Shown piece by piece: positions 48,394 through 63,950 of a stretch of DNA of 64,000 nucleotides. The translations under genes were made by a program, and so were the position numbers. The first letter of the stretch is position 1. Each line of letters begins with the position of its first letter. Source of the stretch: Neobacillus novalis NBRC 102450 (lineage in GTDB: Bacteria > Bacillota > Bacilli > Bacillales > Cytobacillaceae); NCBI RefSeq assembly GCF_001591805.1, contig NZ_BCVP01000027.1, positions 40,772 through 104,771 on the forward strand, in the 5' to 3' direction. The notes below the pieces were generated by a model. That model was not told where the DNA came from. It made no database searches and was given only the letters and a program-made list of their open reading frames with translations.

Positions 48394-51300
48394 ATGAAGA
48401 AAAAAACACAGAAAAAGGCTGCTTCATATGCGCTCGCGTCTGCTCTAGTACTTTCTAATCTAGGGTTTGCCGCTTCAGCATCTGCTGAAAGCACGCCAGA
48501 AAATGATTTTGCCGCAAAGGTAAAGCAGCTGCAGGAGCTGGCAGGTAAGGATTTGAAAACAATCGATTCTGGGGATATTAAGACAAGCGCAAGCTTAAAT
48601 CCATCGGATAGGGTCCGCGTGATCGTCGAGGTAGACGGACAAACACCGGTCGAATTCGCAACACAAGAGGGGAAATTATACAAAGATTTAGCAGAGAGCA
48701 AAAAGAGTTCACTAGCTACAACTCTAGTAAAACAACAAAATAGTGTAAAAGACAAGATTTCCGCCAAAGGCGTGAAAGTAAACTATAAGAAGACCTTTAC
48801 CACTGCGTTTAACGGCTTCAGCGGTGATGTTCAGTTCGGCGAAATTGCCAAAATTGAGGCCATTGCCGGCGTCAAAAATGTTTATATCGCCAACGAATAC
48901 AACCGTCCAGAAGAAACACCGGAAATGAAAACAAGCCACTCATTTATCCAATCGCAAACCACTTGGGCCGATGCGAAACTGAAAGGTGAGGGCATGGTTG
49001 TCGCTGTTATTGATACAGGCGTGGACCCATCTCACCGCGATTTCAAAGTAACAGATGCTTCCAAGGATGCGTTAACAAAAGCCAAGGTTGACCAAGCTGG
49101 CTTAAAGGGTAAATTTTTCACAGATAAAGTACCATATGGCTACAACTACTATGATGAAAACAATACCATCCTTGATTTAGCACCAGGTGCCTCCATGCAC
49201 GGCATGCACGTTGCTGGAACAGTAGCGGCTAACGGTGATGAAGCAAACGGTGGAATTAAAGGGGTATCACCTGAAGCACAGGTTCTTGGCATGAAGGTGT
49301 TCAGTAATGATCCAAACTATGGTTCAACGTCTTCCGATATCTACCTGGCAGCGATTGATGATTCGATTAAACTAGGCGCAGATGTATTAAACATGAGCTT
49401 AGGTTCGACTGCTTCTTTCTATGATCCAAAGAGTGCCGAAGACTTAGCAATCACTCGTGCCGTTGACAACGGAATTGTCTGCTCGGTATCTGCAGGTAAC
49501 TCAGGACATATTTCTTACGGTTATGCAGCCAATCCAAATCCATATGCAAGCAATCCGGATATTGGCGTTGTCGGCGCACCTGGTCTAAATACGGACACCA
49601 TTCAAGTGGCAGCGGCCGGTAATGTGGGCTACCTTTACCAGCATGCCATTACGGTGGACGGCGCAGCAGGCTTCACGGCAACAGGCTTTGGAATTGATGA
49701 TTGGACCGACCTTGCGAAAAATAATACATTACAGCTAGTCAGCCTTGGCGGTAAGCTTGGAGCTCCAGCAGACTATGCCGGCCTTGATGTCAAAGGTAAG
49801 GTTGTTGTTATGCCGCGTGGCGATTTAGCGTTTGCGGATAAAACGAAAAATGCTGCCGCAGCAGGCGCAGCCGGTATCATTGTCTATAACAGTGATAACC
49901 CTGTATTCTTTGAAAACCAAGGCGGCTGGCAAGTTCCGTTTATGAAGATTCAAAGACAACAGGGACTTGAGCTTGAAGCTGCAATCAAAGCGGGTAACAC
50001 AACGCTTCGCGTAACCCAAACAAAGAAAACAGATGATCCTGAAATGGGCCGGATGACCGACTTCACTTCATGGGGTGTGACACCAAACCTTGATTTCAAA
50101 CCAGAAATCACCGCTCCTGGTGGAAAAATTTACTCAACAGTTAATAACAATCAATACGAAGTGATGAGCGGTACGTCAATGGCAGCACCGCACGTTGCCG
50201 GCGGAAGTGCGCTTGTACAGCAATACTTGAAGAAAGATGCTCGTTTCAAGGCGTTAACAGCTGGCGAACGGACACACTTTGCCAAAGTTCTCTTAATGAA
50301 CACATCCAACAAAATTGTTGATTTGAATGGCCAGCCATTCTCGCCACGCCGTCAAGGTGCAGGGATGATGCAAACCTTCAACGCGGTTTCAACACCAGTT
50401 GTTGTTGTTGAAAAATCAAGCAACGAAGGCAAAGTTGCGTTAAAGGATTTCACAAGCAAACAATTCACGATGAACTTTACGGCAAAGAACATTTCGGATA
50501 AAGCGGTAACGTACGCTGTGAATACCGACGTTTTAACGGACACGATTAAGCAAACGACTGGTAAACCAGATACGAATGCGTTAATTGCCGGCAACATGGA
50601 TGGTGCGGTAGTTGATGCGCCAAAAACGTTAACAGTGCCAGCCGGTAAATCGGTTGATTTTTCCGTAAAGGTTGATTTAACAAATGCAAAAATCCCTGGC
50701 CTAGATAATGCCGGTAAGAAAGTTGCTTTAGACCTGAAAGAGGATATTTTCGTTGAAGGTTTCGTAACGCTGACGGATACGAACAATAAATTAGAAGCAA
50801 CACTAAACGTTCCATATGTAGGTTTCTACGGCAAATGGGATCGCCCTAGCATTCTTGATGGCTTTAAGGATCTTGGCGAAACGAAGTTCTTTAACCATGG
50901 CATGAATGAAATGCTATTTACAAGTGAGGGTAAAACGTATTTGCAGGCTCCAGTTCCTGGAAAACAATACTATGCAGTTTCACCGAATGGCGATGGCTTA
51001 ATGGATAATGCTTTCCCACTGCCAACTTTCTTACGGAATGCTTCTGAAGCGCAGTTTAACGTTCTTGATAAAGACGGCAAGCTCCTTCGCCGCGTTGCCT
51101 TGGAGAAAGATGTGCGGAAAAGCTATTTTAATTCTGGCAATTCCGGGTCTAGTACGTATAACTTGAAATCTAGCCGTGCTTGGGATGGGACTGTTAATTC
51201 TAAGAAAGTAGAAGACGGCCTGTACTACTACGAAATCAAATCTGTGGTAGATTACAAGGGCGCTGAATATCAATCGAAGAAGATTCCAGTTTATGTTGAT

Positions 51301-52626
51301 ACAACAGCTCCAAAGGTGAAAGCAACCTACGATAATGATGCATCAACAGTTAATTGGACAACAGATGAGCAAGGCGTTGGCGTGATGAGTTACGCAATCT
51401 ATGTCGATGGAAAATTAGTAACAGATAAAGTAAGCGGCACGGCAACAAGCTATAAATTCGAAACTCCGCTGGCAGCAAAAACGTCTGTTGAAGTATTTGC
51501 AACTGATTATGCCTACAATATTGGCGGCTCGAAAACAGCAGCAGGTGACACAGCACTTCCGCTTGTGTACATGTCGGCACCTTCAGCAAATGGAACGTAC
51601 AGATCGCTTGAGGTTCCAGTTTCAGGTTATGCTACTGACGACCTTGGCGTGGACAAAGTCCAAGTAAATGGCAAGGATGTAGCCCTTACTTACGATGCAG
51701 CGAAGAAGCAATACAATTTCTCAACAACAGTTAAGTTTGAGAAAGACGGCAAGTATAAGATTCCTATTACAGTAACGGACGTTGCGGGCAAAGAGTACGG
51801 CATTTCCCGAATTGTCTATGTTGATACAACTCCAGGTGAAATTGTAGTCGATGCCCCTGAAAAAGTGGGCTATGATGTTGATCAAGCTACGGTGAAGTTA
51901 CAATTAAAAGATAACTTTAACTATTTATCTTTATATGTTGGCGCTGACCAAGTATTTTTACAACCATACAAGAGCCCAGTAGATGTAATGACTCCTGCTG
52001 ATACTCCGTATGAGTTTACGGTTGACTTGAAGCATGGCGAAAACAAAGTAAGCCTTCGTCTTCTTGACTTTGGCGGAAACGAAACGAAGAAAGATGTCAC
52101 GATCTTCCGTGCGGAAGTGAAGGATCAAGATCCGAAGCCAGATCCAGATCCGAAACCAGATCCAAAACCGGATCCGAAGCCAGATCCAAAACCGGAACCA
52201 GCGGTGAAAAATGGCTGGAATTTAGAAGGAAACACATGGTTCTACTACACGAAAGATGTGAAGAAGACCGGCTGGTTATTAGATGGAAGCACATGGTATT
52301 TCATGAATAAAAATGGTGCAATGCAAACGGGCTGGGTACTTGATGGCGGTAAATGGTACTTGCTTGGTAAATCAGGAGCCATGCAAACAGGCTGGGCACT
52401 TGACGGCGGCAAATGGTACTTCTTAAACAACAGCGGTGCGATGCTGACAGGCTGGGTGAAAACTGGCGGTGAGTGGTACCACTTAAGCAATAGCGGTGCG
52501 ATGAACACAGGCTGGAAACTCATCAACGGTAAATGGTATTACCTAAATCCGAAGTCTGGAAAAATGGCCTACAGCACAACAGTTGACGGTTATAAACTAG
52601 GTTCTGATGGAGCTTGGATTAAGTAA
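48394..52626 (+). CDS. Very large secreted subtilase with PA domain, Ig-like domains and choline-binding-type repeats
   Basis: A 1410 aa serine protease. Signal peptide to about residue 31 (SASA/EST), inhibitor-I9-type propeptide (about 55-165), and an S8 catalytic domain with Asp in VVAVIDTGVDPSH (about 208), His in HGMHVAGT (about 269) and Ser in SGTSMAAPHVAGG (about 595). A PA insert interrupts it (GKVVVMPRGDLAFADK). C5a-peptidase/lactocepin-like Fn3 and Ig-like domains follow, then a (DPKP)n linker near 1242-1268 and five to six cell-wall-binding repeats (GWVLDGGKWYLLGKSGAMQT). There is no LPXTG sorting motif, so anchoring should rely on the repeats. GGGGGGAAAGG precedes the ATG. Role: extracellular protein breakdown or surface processing; the target is unknown. 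Confidence 0.92.
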   Translation: MKKKTQKKAASYALASALVLSNLGFAASASAESTPENDFAAKVKQLQELAGKDLKTIDSGDIKTSASLNPSDRVRVIVEVDGQTPVEFATQEGKLYKDLAESKKSSLATTLVKQQNSVKDKISAKGVKVNYKKTFTTAFNGFSGDVQFGEIAKIEAIAGVKNVYIANEYNRPEETPEMKTSHSFIQSQTTWADAKLKGEGMVVAVIDTGVDPSHRDFKVTDASKDALTKAKVDQAGLKGKFFTDKVPYGYNYYDENNTILDLAPGASMHGMHVAGTVAANGDEANGGIKGVSPEAQVLGMKVFSNDPNYGSTSSDIYLAAIDDSIKLGADVLNMSLGSTASFYDPKSAEDLAITRAVDNGIVCSVSAGNSGHISYGYAANPNPYASNPDIGVVGAPGLNTDTIQVAAAGNVGYLYQHAITVDGAAGFTATGFGIDDWTDLAKNNTLQLVSLGGKLGAPADYAGLDVKGKVVVMPRGDLAFADKTKNAAAAGAAGIIVYNSDNPVFFENQGGWQVPFMKIQRQQGLELEAAIKAGNTTLRVTQTKKTDDPEMGRMTDFTSWGVTPNLDFKPEITAPGGKIYSTVNNNQYEVMSGTSMAAPHVAGGSALVQQYLKKDARFKALTAGERTHFAKVLLMNTSNKIVDLNGQPFSPRRQGAGMMQTFNAVSTPVVVVEKSSNEGKVALKDFTSKQFTMNFTAKNISDKAVTYAVNTDVLTDTIKQTTGKPDTNALIAGNMDGAVVDAPKTLTVPAGKSVDFSVKVDLTNAKIPGLDNAGKKVALDLKEDIFVEGFVTLTDTNNKLEATLNVPYVGFYGKWDRPSILDGFKDLGETKFFNHGMNEMLFTSEGKTYLQAPVPGKQYYAVSPNGDGLMDNAFPLPTFLRNASEAQFNVLDKDGKLLRRVALEKDVRKSYFNSGNSGSSTYNLKSSRAWDGTVNSKKVEDGLYYYEIKSVVDYKGAEYQSKKIPVYVDTTAPKVKATYDNDASTVNWTTDEQGVGVMSYAIYVDGKLVTDKVSGTATSYKFETPLAAKTSVEVFATDYAYNIGGSKTAAGDTALPLVYMSAPSANGTYRSLEVPVSGYATDDLGVDKVQVNGKDVALTYDAAKKQYNFSTTVKFEKDGKYKIPITVTDVAGKEYGISRIVYVDTTPGEIVVDAPEKVGYDVDQATVKLQLKDNFNYLSLYVGADQVFLQPYKSPVDVMTPADTPYEFTVDLKHGENKVSLRLLDFGGNETKKDVTIFRAEVKDQDPKPDPDPKPDPKPDPKPDPKPEPAVKNGWNLEGNTWFYYTKDVKKTGWLLDGSTWYFMNKNGAMQTGWVLDGGKWYLLGKSGAMQTGWALDGGKWYFLNNSGAMLTGWVKTGGEWYHLSNSGAMNTGWKLINGKWYYLNPKSGKMAYSTTVDGYKLGSDGAWIK

Positions 52627-52710
52627 GTTTTTTATGAGGGAAGGCGGACAGTGAGATGTCCGCCTTTTTATTTTGGGCTTAATCGGGTGGGTTTTTTGAG
52701 GGTAGATTTC

Positions 52711-52852
52711 CCAGATAATGTCTAATTAGCCAAAACCCTTTGAAAAATAGCCATAACCTCTCGAAAAGTAGCCATAACCATCAAAAAAATAGCCAAAACC
52801 CGATAAAAAGTAGCCAAAACCCCACGAAAAATAGCCAAAACTTTTTCCAAGG
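52711..52852. repeat. 21-bp tandem array with leader, TAGCCAAAAC type, 6 units
   Basis: The leader CCAGATAATGTCTAAT is followed by units of exactly 21 bp at 52727, 52748, 52769, 52790, 52811 and 52832, cores TAGCCAAAAC or TAGCCATAAC. It lies in the 363 bp gap after the large protease; the other sequence there shows no clear feature. Confidence 0.92.
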
Positions 52853-52989
52853 GAAAAACTCACTCGACATTTTGAACTTTTTGTGAAAACTAGATGAAAT
52901 TTCGTCAAAATCATCCAAAATTCGCAGGAATTCCTCATCAAGAATCGAATAGTATGAATGAATTTACTAAATAGAGGTGATTTTAGCAA

Positions 52990-54006
52990 ATGATTAAACT
53001 GGATTTAGCAGTTTCTATTGAAATTCATCAGTGTATTGCGATCTTAAGAAGGATGTCAAAACTTGATCCCCTAAGACCGTTGATTGAGAGGGAATTAAAA
53101 TGGCGGCTAAAAGGATATTACGGTGAAAAAGAAACACGTTTCTACCTTTCGTTCTTACCGGAGGAGAAGTATTACATTTTCCATGGTTTGCGGCTTCATG
53201 ATAAGAAGGCATTTCAAATGGATTTGCTTATCCTCTCACAGTACTTCGCGCTGATTGCAGAAATTAAAAATATTTCCGGTAGGTTACGCTTTAATAAAGG
53301 CTCCAATCAGGTCATGAAAGAGTATCAGGGCAAAGAAGAAGGGATTTCAAACCCAATTCAACAAGTAAAAAGACACCATATCCAGTTTCGTAATTGGCTC
53401 CGCAAAAAGCATATAAAAAATTTACCGATTGAGTCCATTGCCTTGATTAGTAAAACGTCAACGATTATTGAAACAACCCCAGATAATTTGCAAATTTTTA
53501 ACCACTTGATTTTTGGGGAGTCACTTCTTGATAAAATAAACGAACTGGAAATGAAATATCAAACCCCCCTTTTAAGCAAAAAGAAGCTAGATGATCTATC
53601 CGATTGCCTGTTAGCTGATCACACGATTGCAATCCCTGCTATTCTCCGCCATCACAATATCTCACCTAATCAGATTCCAACTGGCGTATGCTGCCCAAAA
53701 TGTAATGAACTCCCGATGATTTATCGTTCAGCTAATTGGCAATGTCCAATCTGCAAATTTCTTTCAAAAACGGCCCATATAACAGCGGTTGATGACTTTT
53801 TTCTTCTCTTAAGCCCGACGATGACCAGAACACAGTTCAAGGATTTCTTACATATTGATTCAGATGCTGTGGCGAAAAATCTCCTCCACTCGCTGAACTT
53901 GCCATCAACCGGCACAAAGCGAGGTACTCAATACCATCTCCCAAAAAACCGCATACTTTCCCCACTCGATGAAAACGATATTAGAAAAGGGGAATTTTTT
54001 AAATGA
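52990..54006 (+). CDS. NERD-domain protein with C-terminal zinc ribbon
   Basis: A 338 aa protein. The nuclease-related domain is seen in about residues 40-150, with EKETRFYLSFLP, QMDLLILSQYFALIAEIKN and later SNPIQQVKRHHIQFRNWL. A zinc ribbon (CCPKCNELPM and WQCPICKF) lies near 236-258. NERD proteins are thought to act in DNA processing, but the role is not established. AGAGGTGA precedes the ATG. It overlaps the next gene by four bases (ATGA), coupling a putative nuclease to a secreted protease, an unexpected pair. Confidence 0.85.
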   Translation: MIKLDLAVSIEIHQCIAILRRMSKLDPLRPLIERELKWRLKGYYGEKETRFYLSFLPEEKYYIFHGLRLHDKKAFQMDLLILSQYFALIAEIKNISGRLRFNKGSNQVMKEYQGKEEGISNPIQQVKRHHIQFRNWLRKKHIKNLPIESIALISKTSTIIETTPDNLQIFNHLIFGESLLDKINELEMKYQTPLLSKKKLDDLSDCLLADHTIAIPAILRHHNISPNQIPTGVCCPKCNELPMIYRSANWQCPICKFLSKTAHITAVDDFFLLLSPTMTRTQFKDFLHIDSDAVAKNLLHSLNLPSTGTKRGTQYHLPKNRILSPLDENDIRKGEFFK

Positions 54007-56252
54007 AACTACTGCTTGCGTTAATCCTGGCATTTCAAGCTCCGCGAACACTCATCCATCCGCCGATTCCTAAACCCACTCAGGAGACAATCGCGATTGT
54101 TCTCTTAGAAAAACCGCATACGAAGCAGGAAATCAACGAGCTCATCCGCCCGTTTAGGGACGTCAAGCTTCGCCGAGTTTTCCGCGAGGCGATTACCGGT
54201 TTTTCTGTCCAAGGGAAGCCGCAGGCAATCGAGCGGCTTGCCGGAAATAAACAAATCTTGAACATCTCACCCGTCACCCAGTATCAAATCCAAACTGAGG
54301 AAAGTGTCAAAATTATTGGCGGCGATGAGGTCCGCAGTATTTTTGATCAAAAAAATCAGCGCCTGACCGGAAAGGGCGTGACGGTTGGGGTCATCGATAC
54401 CGGCGTCGATTACACCCATCCGGACTTGAAAAAAAACTATGCCGGCGGCCACGATCTTGTCGACAATGACCAGGATCCAATGGAAACTCGGGGCCTTGGG
54501 CAGGCGACCATCCACGGCACCCATGTCGCCGGCATTATTGCGGCAAATGGAAAAATAAAAGGCGTCGCCCCTGGGGCGAAAATTGTTGCCTACCGGGCGC
54601 TTGGACCGGGCGGCGGCGGAACAACCGAGCAGGTGCTGGCAGCGATTGAGCAGGCCATCAAAGATAAAGTCGATATTATTAACCTTTCGCTCGGAAACGA
54701 TATCAACGGCCCCGACTTGCCGATTAGTCTTGCCCTCAACCGCGCCGTTGATAAAGGGATTGTCGCTGTGGCGGCCTCGGGCAATTCCGGACCCAATGTC
54801 TGGACGGTCGGTTCCCCGGGGACTGCCTCAAAAGCGATTTCTGTCGGGGCCTCGACGCCGACGATGGAGATACCATCTCTATTAATAGAAGGAAGCCGGA
54901 ATAAAGTACGGATTCAGCCAATGGAGGGCTCAGCCAACTGGGCGCTTGACCGCTCGCTCGACATTGTCGATGGCGGGCTCGGAAAGAAAACTGAATTGAA
55001 ACAGTCGCAGGGGAAACTAGTCCTGATGAAAAGGGGAACATTAACTTTTTCGGAAAAGGCGGAAAACGCACGTCTTGCGGGGGCGGCAGCTGTGCTCATC
55101 TACAATAATATGAGCGGGGGCTTCATGGGTAACCTCGATACTCAGAGTATCATCCCTGTCGGATCACTCTCGAAGGGTGACGGAGTTATTTTACAAAAAA
55201 AAATCAAGCAGGGGCTGTCGGCACGGGTTTTGGTCTCGGAGGAACGGGATCGGCTCGCTGATTTCAGCTCAAGGGGGCCGGTGACGGGGACGTGGGAAAT
55301 TAAGCCGGACATTGTCGCGCCCGGGGTGGCGATTAATTCGACGGTTCCTGGCGGCTACTTGAGCCTGCAGGGGACGAGTATGGCGGCGCCGCACGTTGCC
55401 GGAGCCTGCGCGTTGATTAAGCAGGCGCATCCGGACTGGACGCCTGTGCAAATTAAGGCGGCGTTGATGAATACGGCGAAACCGCTGGTGAAAACGGGGG
55501 CAGTGAAAACGGGGGGCGATTCCGCCAATATGAACCGTCCGCCGGCCACAAATGCCGGGGGCCGATCCGCCTACTATCGCACCTTCGAACAGGGGGCAGG
55601 CAGAATCCAAGTGGATGAGGCGATTAAAACGGCCTCGCTCGTCACGCCGAGCAGTATCCAATTTGGGAAATTTAGCGATGAGAGGGATCGTCATAAGGCC
55701 GTTTTACATGTGGAAAATACGAGTGAGCGAAAGGCAAGCTATTCATTTCAAATTCCGAACCTTGTGGATGGGCTGAACTGGAGGTTCCCGCTCTCCTTCA
55801 CCTTAGAGCCGCACGAAGCAAAGGATGTTACGCTTGAGCTGCGGGTCGACCCGCAGATTTTTAAAGGAAAAATCCATGATGGCTACCTCAGCTTGCAGGC
55901 TGGGGCGAAGGCGATTCAAATTCCTTATTTGTATGTGCTCGAGGAGCCGGGCTACCCAAGGGTGATGGGCTTTGATTTTGCGGAAGGGGATAAGCCGGGG
56001 CAGTACAGGTATGAGGTCTATTTGCCGGGCGGGGCGGAGGAGTTTGGGATTGCCTTGTTTAACCCGGAGGATTACCGGTTTGTTGGCTTCTTGGATACGG
56101 CCGTGAATGTGAAAAAAGGGCTGATCAAGCGAGACATCCCGAGTGACCAGCTGCCGGCCGAGGGAACCTACCTCGTGAAGGTATTTGCCAAAAAGGCGAA
56201 TAAGGAGGATTTTATTGAAGGGATGATTAAGATTGGTGAAAAAGTAGACTAG
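54003..56252 (+). CDS. Vpr-like secreted subtilase
   Basis: A 749 aa S8 protease. A short hydrophobic N-terminus (MKLLLALILAFQAP) probably acts as signal, a propeptide region follows (ETIAIVLLEKPHTKQEINEL), and the catalytic domain has Asp in VGVIDTGVDYTHPD (about 134), His in HGTHVAGII (about 171) and Ser in GTSMAAPHVAGAC (about 459). A PA domain (GKLVLMKRGTLTFSEKAEN) is inserted, as in Vpr of B. subtilis. There are no cell-wall repeats, so it should be released. The codon mix is richer in G and C than its neighbours in places. The 3' end is duplicated downstream. Confidence 0.92.
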   Translation: MKLLLALILAFQAPRTLIHPPIPKPTQETIAIVLLEKPHTKQEINELIRPFRDVKLRRVFREAITGFSVQGKPQAIERLAGNKQILNISPVTQYQIQTEESVKIIGGDEVRSIFDQKNQRLTGKGVTVGVIDTGVDYTHPDLKKNYAGGHDLVDNDQDPMETRGLGQATIHGTHVAGIIAANGKIKGVAPGAKIVAYRALGPGGGGTTEQVLAAIEQAIKDKVDIINLSLGNDINGPDLPISLALNRAVDKGIVAVAASGNSGPNVWTVGSPGTASKAISVGASTPTMEIPSLLIEGSRNKVRIQPMEGSANWALDRSLDIVDGGLGKKTELKQSQGKLVLMKRGTLTFSEKAENARLAGAAAVLIYNNMSGGFMGNLDTQSIIPVGSLSKGDGVILQKKIKQGLSARVLVSEERDRLADFSSRGPVTGTWEIKPDIVAPGVAINSTVPGGYLSLQGTSMAAPHVAGACALIKQAHPDWTPVQIKAALMNTAKPLVKTGAVKTGGDSANMNRPPATNAGGRSAYYRTFEQGAGRIQVDEAIKTASLVTPSSIQFGKFSDERDRHKAVLHVENTSERKASYSFQIPNLVDGLNWRFPLSFTLEPHEAKDVTLELRVDPQIFKGKIHDGYLSLQAGAKAIQIPYLYVLEEPGYPRVMGFDFAEGDKPGQYRYEVYLPGGAEEFGIALFNPEDYRFVGFLDTAVNVKKGLIKRDIPSDQLPAEGTYLVKVFAKKANKEDFIEGMIKIGEKVD

Positions 56253-56350
56253 GATGGGGGCCAAGTCTACGGGAGTTTTTCTAATATATAGAACGGATGA
56301 TCAAGATTGGCGAAAAAGTAGACTAGGCGGCGGACCGAGTCTACTTATTT
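56221..56350 (+). repeat. Tandem duplication of the Vpr-like gene 3' end with its terminator
   Basis: GGATGATTAAGATTGGTGAA at 56221 through the stop and the hairpin GTAGACT/AGTCTAC is repeated with a few changes from 56295 (GGATGATCAAGATTGGCGAA). Period 74 bp. Each copy carries its own hairpin followed by a T-rich run, giving two terminators in series. Confidence 0.85.
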
Positions 56351-56370
56351 TTGTGAACGAATGTTCACAA
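56351..56370. promoter_or_regulatory. Perfect palindrome TTGTGAAC-GAAT-GTTCACAA
   Basis: Eight-base arms around four bases. The arms match those of the Rex redox-repressor box (TTGTGAA/TTCACAA), but the centre is two bases longer than the usual 18-bp box. It lies between the preceding terminators and the atp promoter. Confidence 0.45.
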
Positions 56371-56488
56371 AATCGACACAAATTAGCCATAAAAAATTAC
56401 GAATTTACAATACAATTATAGTGTAAACAAGAAAATAATATTGGAAGAAATTACGGGGCTGGGTTGTGGAATAATTCACGTAAACTCA

Positions 56489-56517
56489 TTGACATTGAAA
56501 GTTGCCTATTGTATGCT
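56489..56517 (+). promoter_or_regulatory. Sigma A promoter of the atp operon
   Basis: TTGACA (56489-56494), 17 bp, TATGCT (56512-56517). It would give a leader of nearly 200 nt. Confidence 0.75.
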
Positions 56518-56565
56518 TAAAAAGGTGTAAAATGACAGGGTTTTCATGAGGTTTCCCATGAGTTT

Positions 56566-56676
56566 ACCTGCTTTGAATACCACATTTTAAGTTATTCCAA
56601 AATACCTCAAGTCCGCTTCTTCGGTGCAAAGATAATTATCTTAATAATCGGATTGTTCGTTGGACTTTAAGCAGGT
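56566..56676 (+). promoter_or_regulatory. Possible structured leader of the atp operon
   Basis: ACCTGCTT (56566-56573) can pair with AAGCAGGT (56669-56676), and AAGTCC (56609-56614) with the adjacent GGACTT (56662-56667). The palindrome AAGATAATTATCTT lies inside. Together they outline a branched fold. No known riboswitch class was recognised. Confidence 0.4.
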
Positions 56677-56721
56677 ATTGATTCCGAATCCGTCATTTCT
56701 TTTCAGGAGATTAAACCAACC

Positions 56722-57093
56722 ATGCCGGAATATCAACTAATATTTTCAAGACTGCGAAGATGGATATTTTTTTTATTGGCTATTTATGTACTCGGCTGGG
56801 GGTTCACGTCTTATCAACCCATCTTTCTAGGATTGGTTTTTGGGACGAGTTTGAGCCTTTTTAATTTGTGGTTAATGGTCCGAAAGATGGACAAGTTCGG
56901 CGAGTCGATTCAACAGGGGAAAAAGGTACGGTCACTCGGGTCTTTTTCAAGGTTTGCGACGGCGGCGCTGGCCGTTATGGTTACGATGATGTATCCAGAC
57001 CAGCTTCATCTCATCAGTGTGGTTATAGGGTTAATGACATCCTATATTGTCATTATGATAGATTTTTTTATTCACAGCATTAAAAATACATAA
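56722..57093 (+). CDS. atpI: ATP synthase subunit I
   Basis: A 123 aa membrane protein with four hydrophobic segments, first gene of the operon. AtpI helps assemble the c-ring and may aid ion supply. FGTSLSLFNLWLMVRKMDKFG is typical. AGGAG lies 12 nt before the ATG. Confidence 0.9.
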   Translation: MPEYQLIFSRLRRWIFFLLAIYVLGWGFTSYQPIFLGLVFGTSLSLFNLWLMVRKMDKFGESIQQGKKVRSLGSFSRFATAALAVMVTMMYPDQLHLISVVIGLMTSYIVIMIDFFIHSIKNT

Positions 57094-57114
57094 AAAAGCG
57101 GGGAAGCGAGGTGA

Positions 57115-57834
<720 letters not shown>

Positions 57835-57887
57835 TATAACTGTTCAATTTTATTGAACAAAAAAATAAAATTATTTATACATTTTAA

Positions 57888-58115
<228 letters not shown>

Positions 58116-58231
58116 TCTAGGTTAACTCCGAGACCAATGGCGAAGATCAACTGAGAACCTTCGCCATTCGTTTATATCTGTATTCATCAGGTTAATAGTA
58201 CAAACCCTGATATAAGTTTTTCGAAAAATGA

Positions 58232-60887
<2,656 letters not shown>

Positions 60888-60908
60888 TAGGGTCTGACAT
60901 TTAGTAAG

Positions 60909-61851
<943 letters not shown>

Positions 61852-61854
61852 AGA

Positions 61855-61915
61855 AGCGGAAATGCTCAGGCGTATTGTGCTAGAAAAGAATGATTCTAAT
61901 CTGGTGCCTGACACC
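61855..61915. repeat. Repeat remnants between atpG and atpD
   Basis: AGAAGCGGAAATGCTCAGG resembles the 5' end of the long interspersed repeat, and GGTGCCTGACACC (61903-61915) is a perfect REP core. They account for the unusually wide 185 bp spacer inside the operon. Confidence 0.65.
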
Positions 61916-62015
61916 ATTCATTTCAATCATCAGGGTCGAAGGCTGTGCTGCCTTTGATTCTGCTATATTTTTCAAAAAAAAAAGAAGAGCCCCGAGGCTT
62001 GGATTTGTTTGATAG

Positions 62016-63458
<1,443 letters not shown>

Positions 63459-63475
63459 GTACGCCAGGAGGGTAA

Positions 63476-63889
<414 letters not shown>

Positions 63890-63897
63890 TTTTTTTA

Positions 63898-63940
63898 TGA
63901 AAAGCAGAAGTGCCCGTTGGGTACTGGAGCTGGACAATTT
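63898..63940 (+). repeat. Deleted copy of the long interspersed repeat
   Basis: AAAAGCAGAAGTGCCCG joined to GGTACTGGAGCTGGACAA resembles the ends of the 2385-2550 element. Confidence 0.55.
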
Positions 63941-63950
63941 TTATAAAAAT

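Noticed and set aside
57839..57857. Operator related to the GTTCAA/TTGAAC repeat at 45149
   Set aside because: TGTTCAATTTTATTGAACA has a different spacer, lies inside the atp operon, and is better read as an mRNA hairpin between atpB and atpE.
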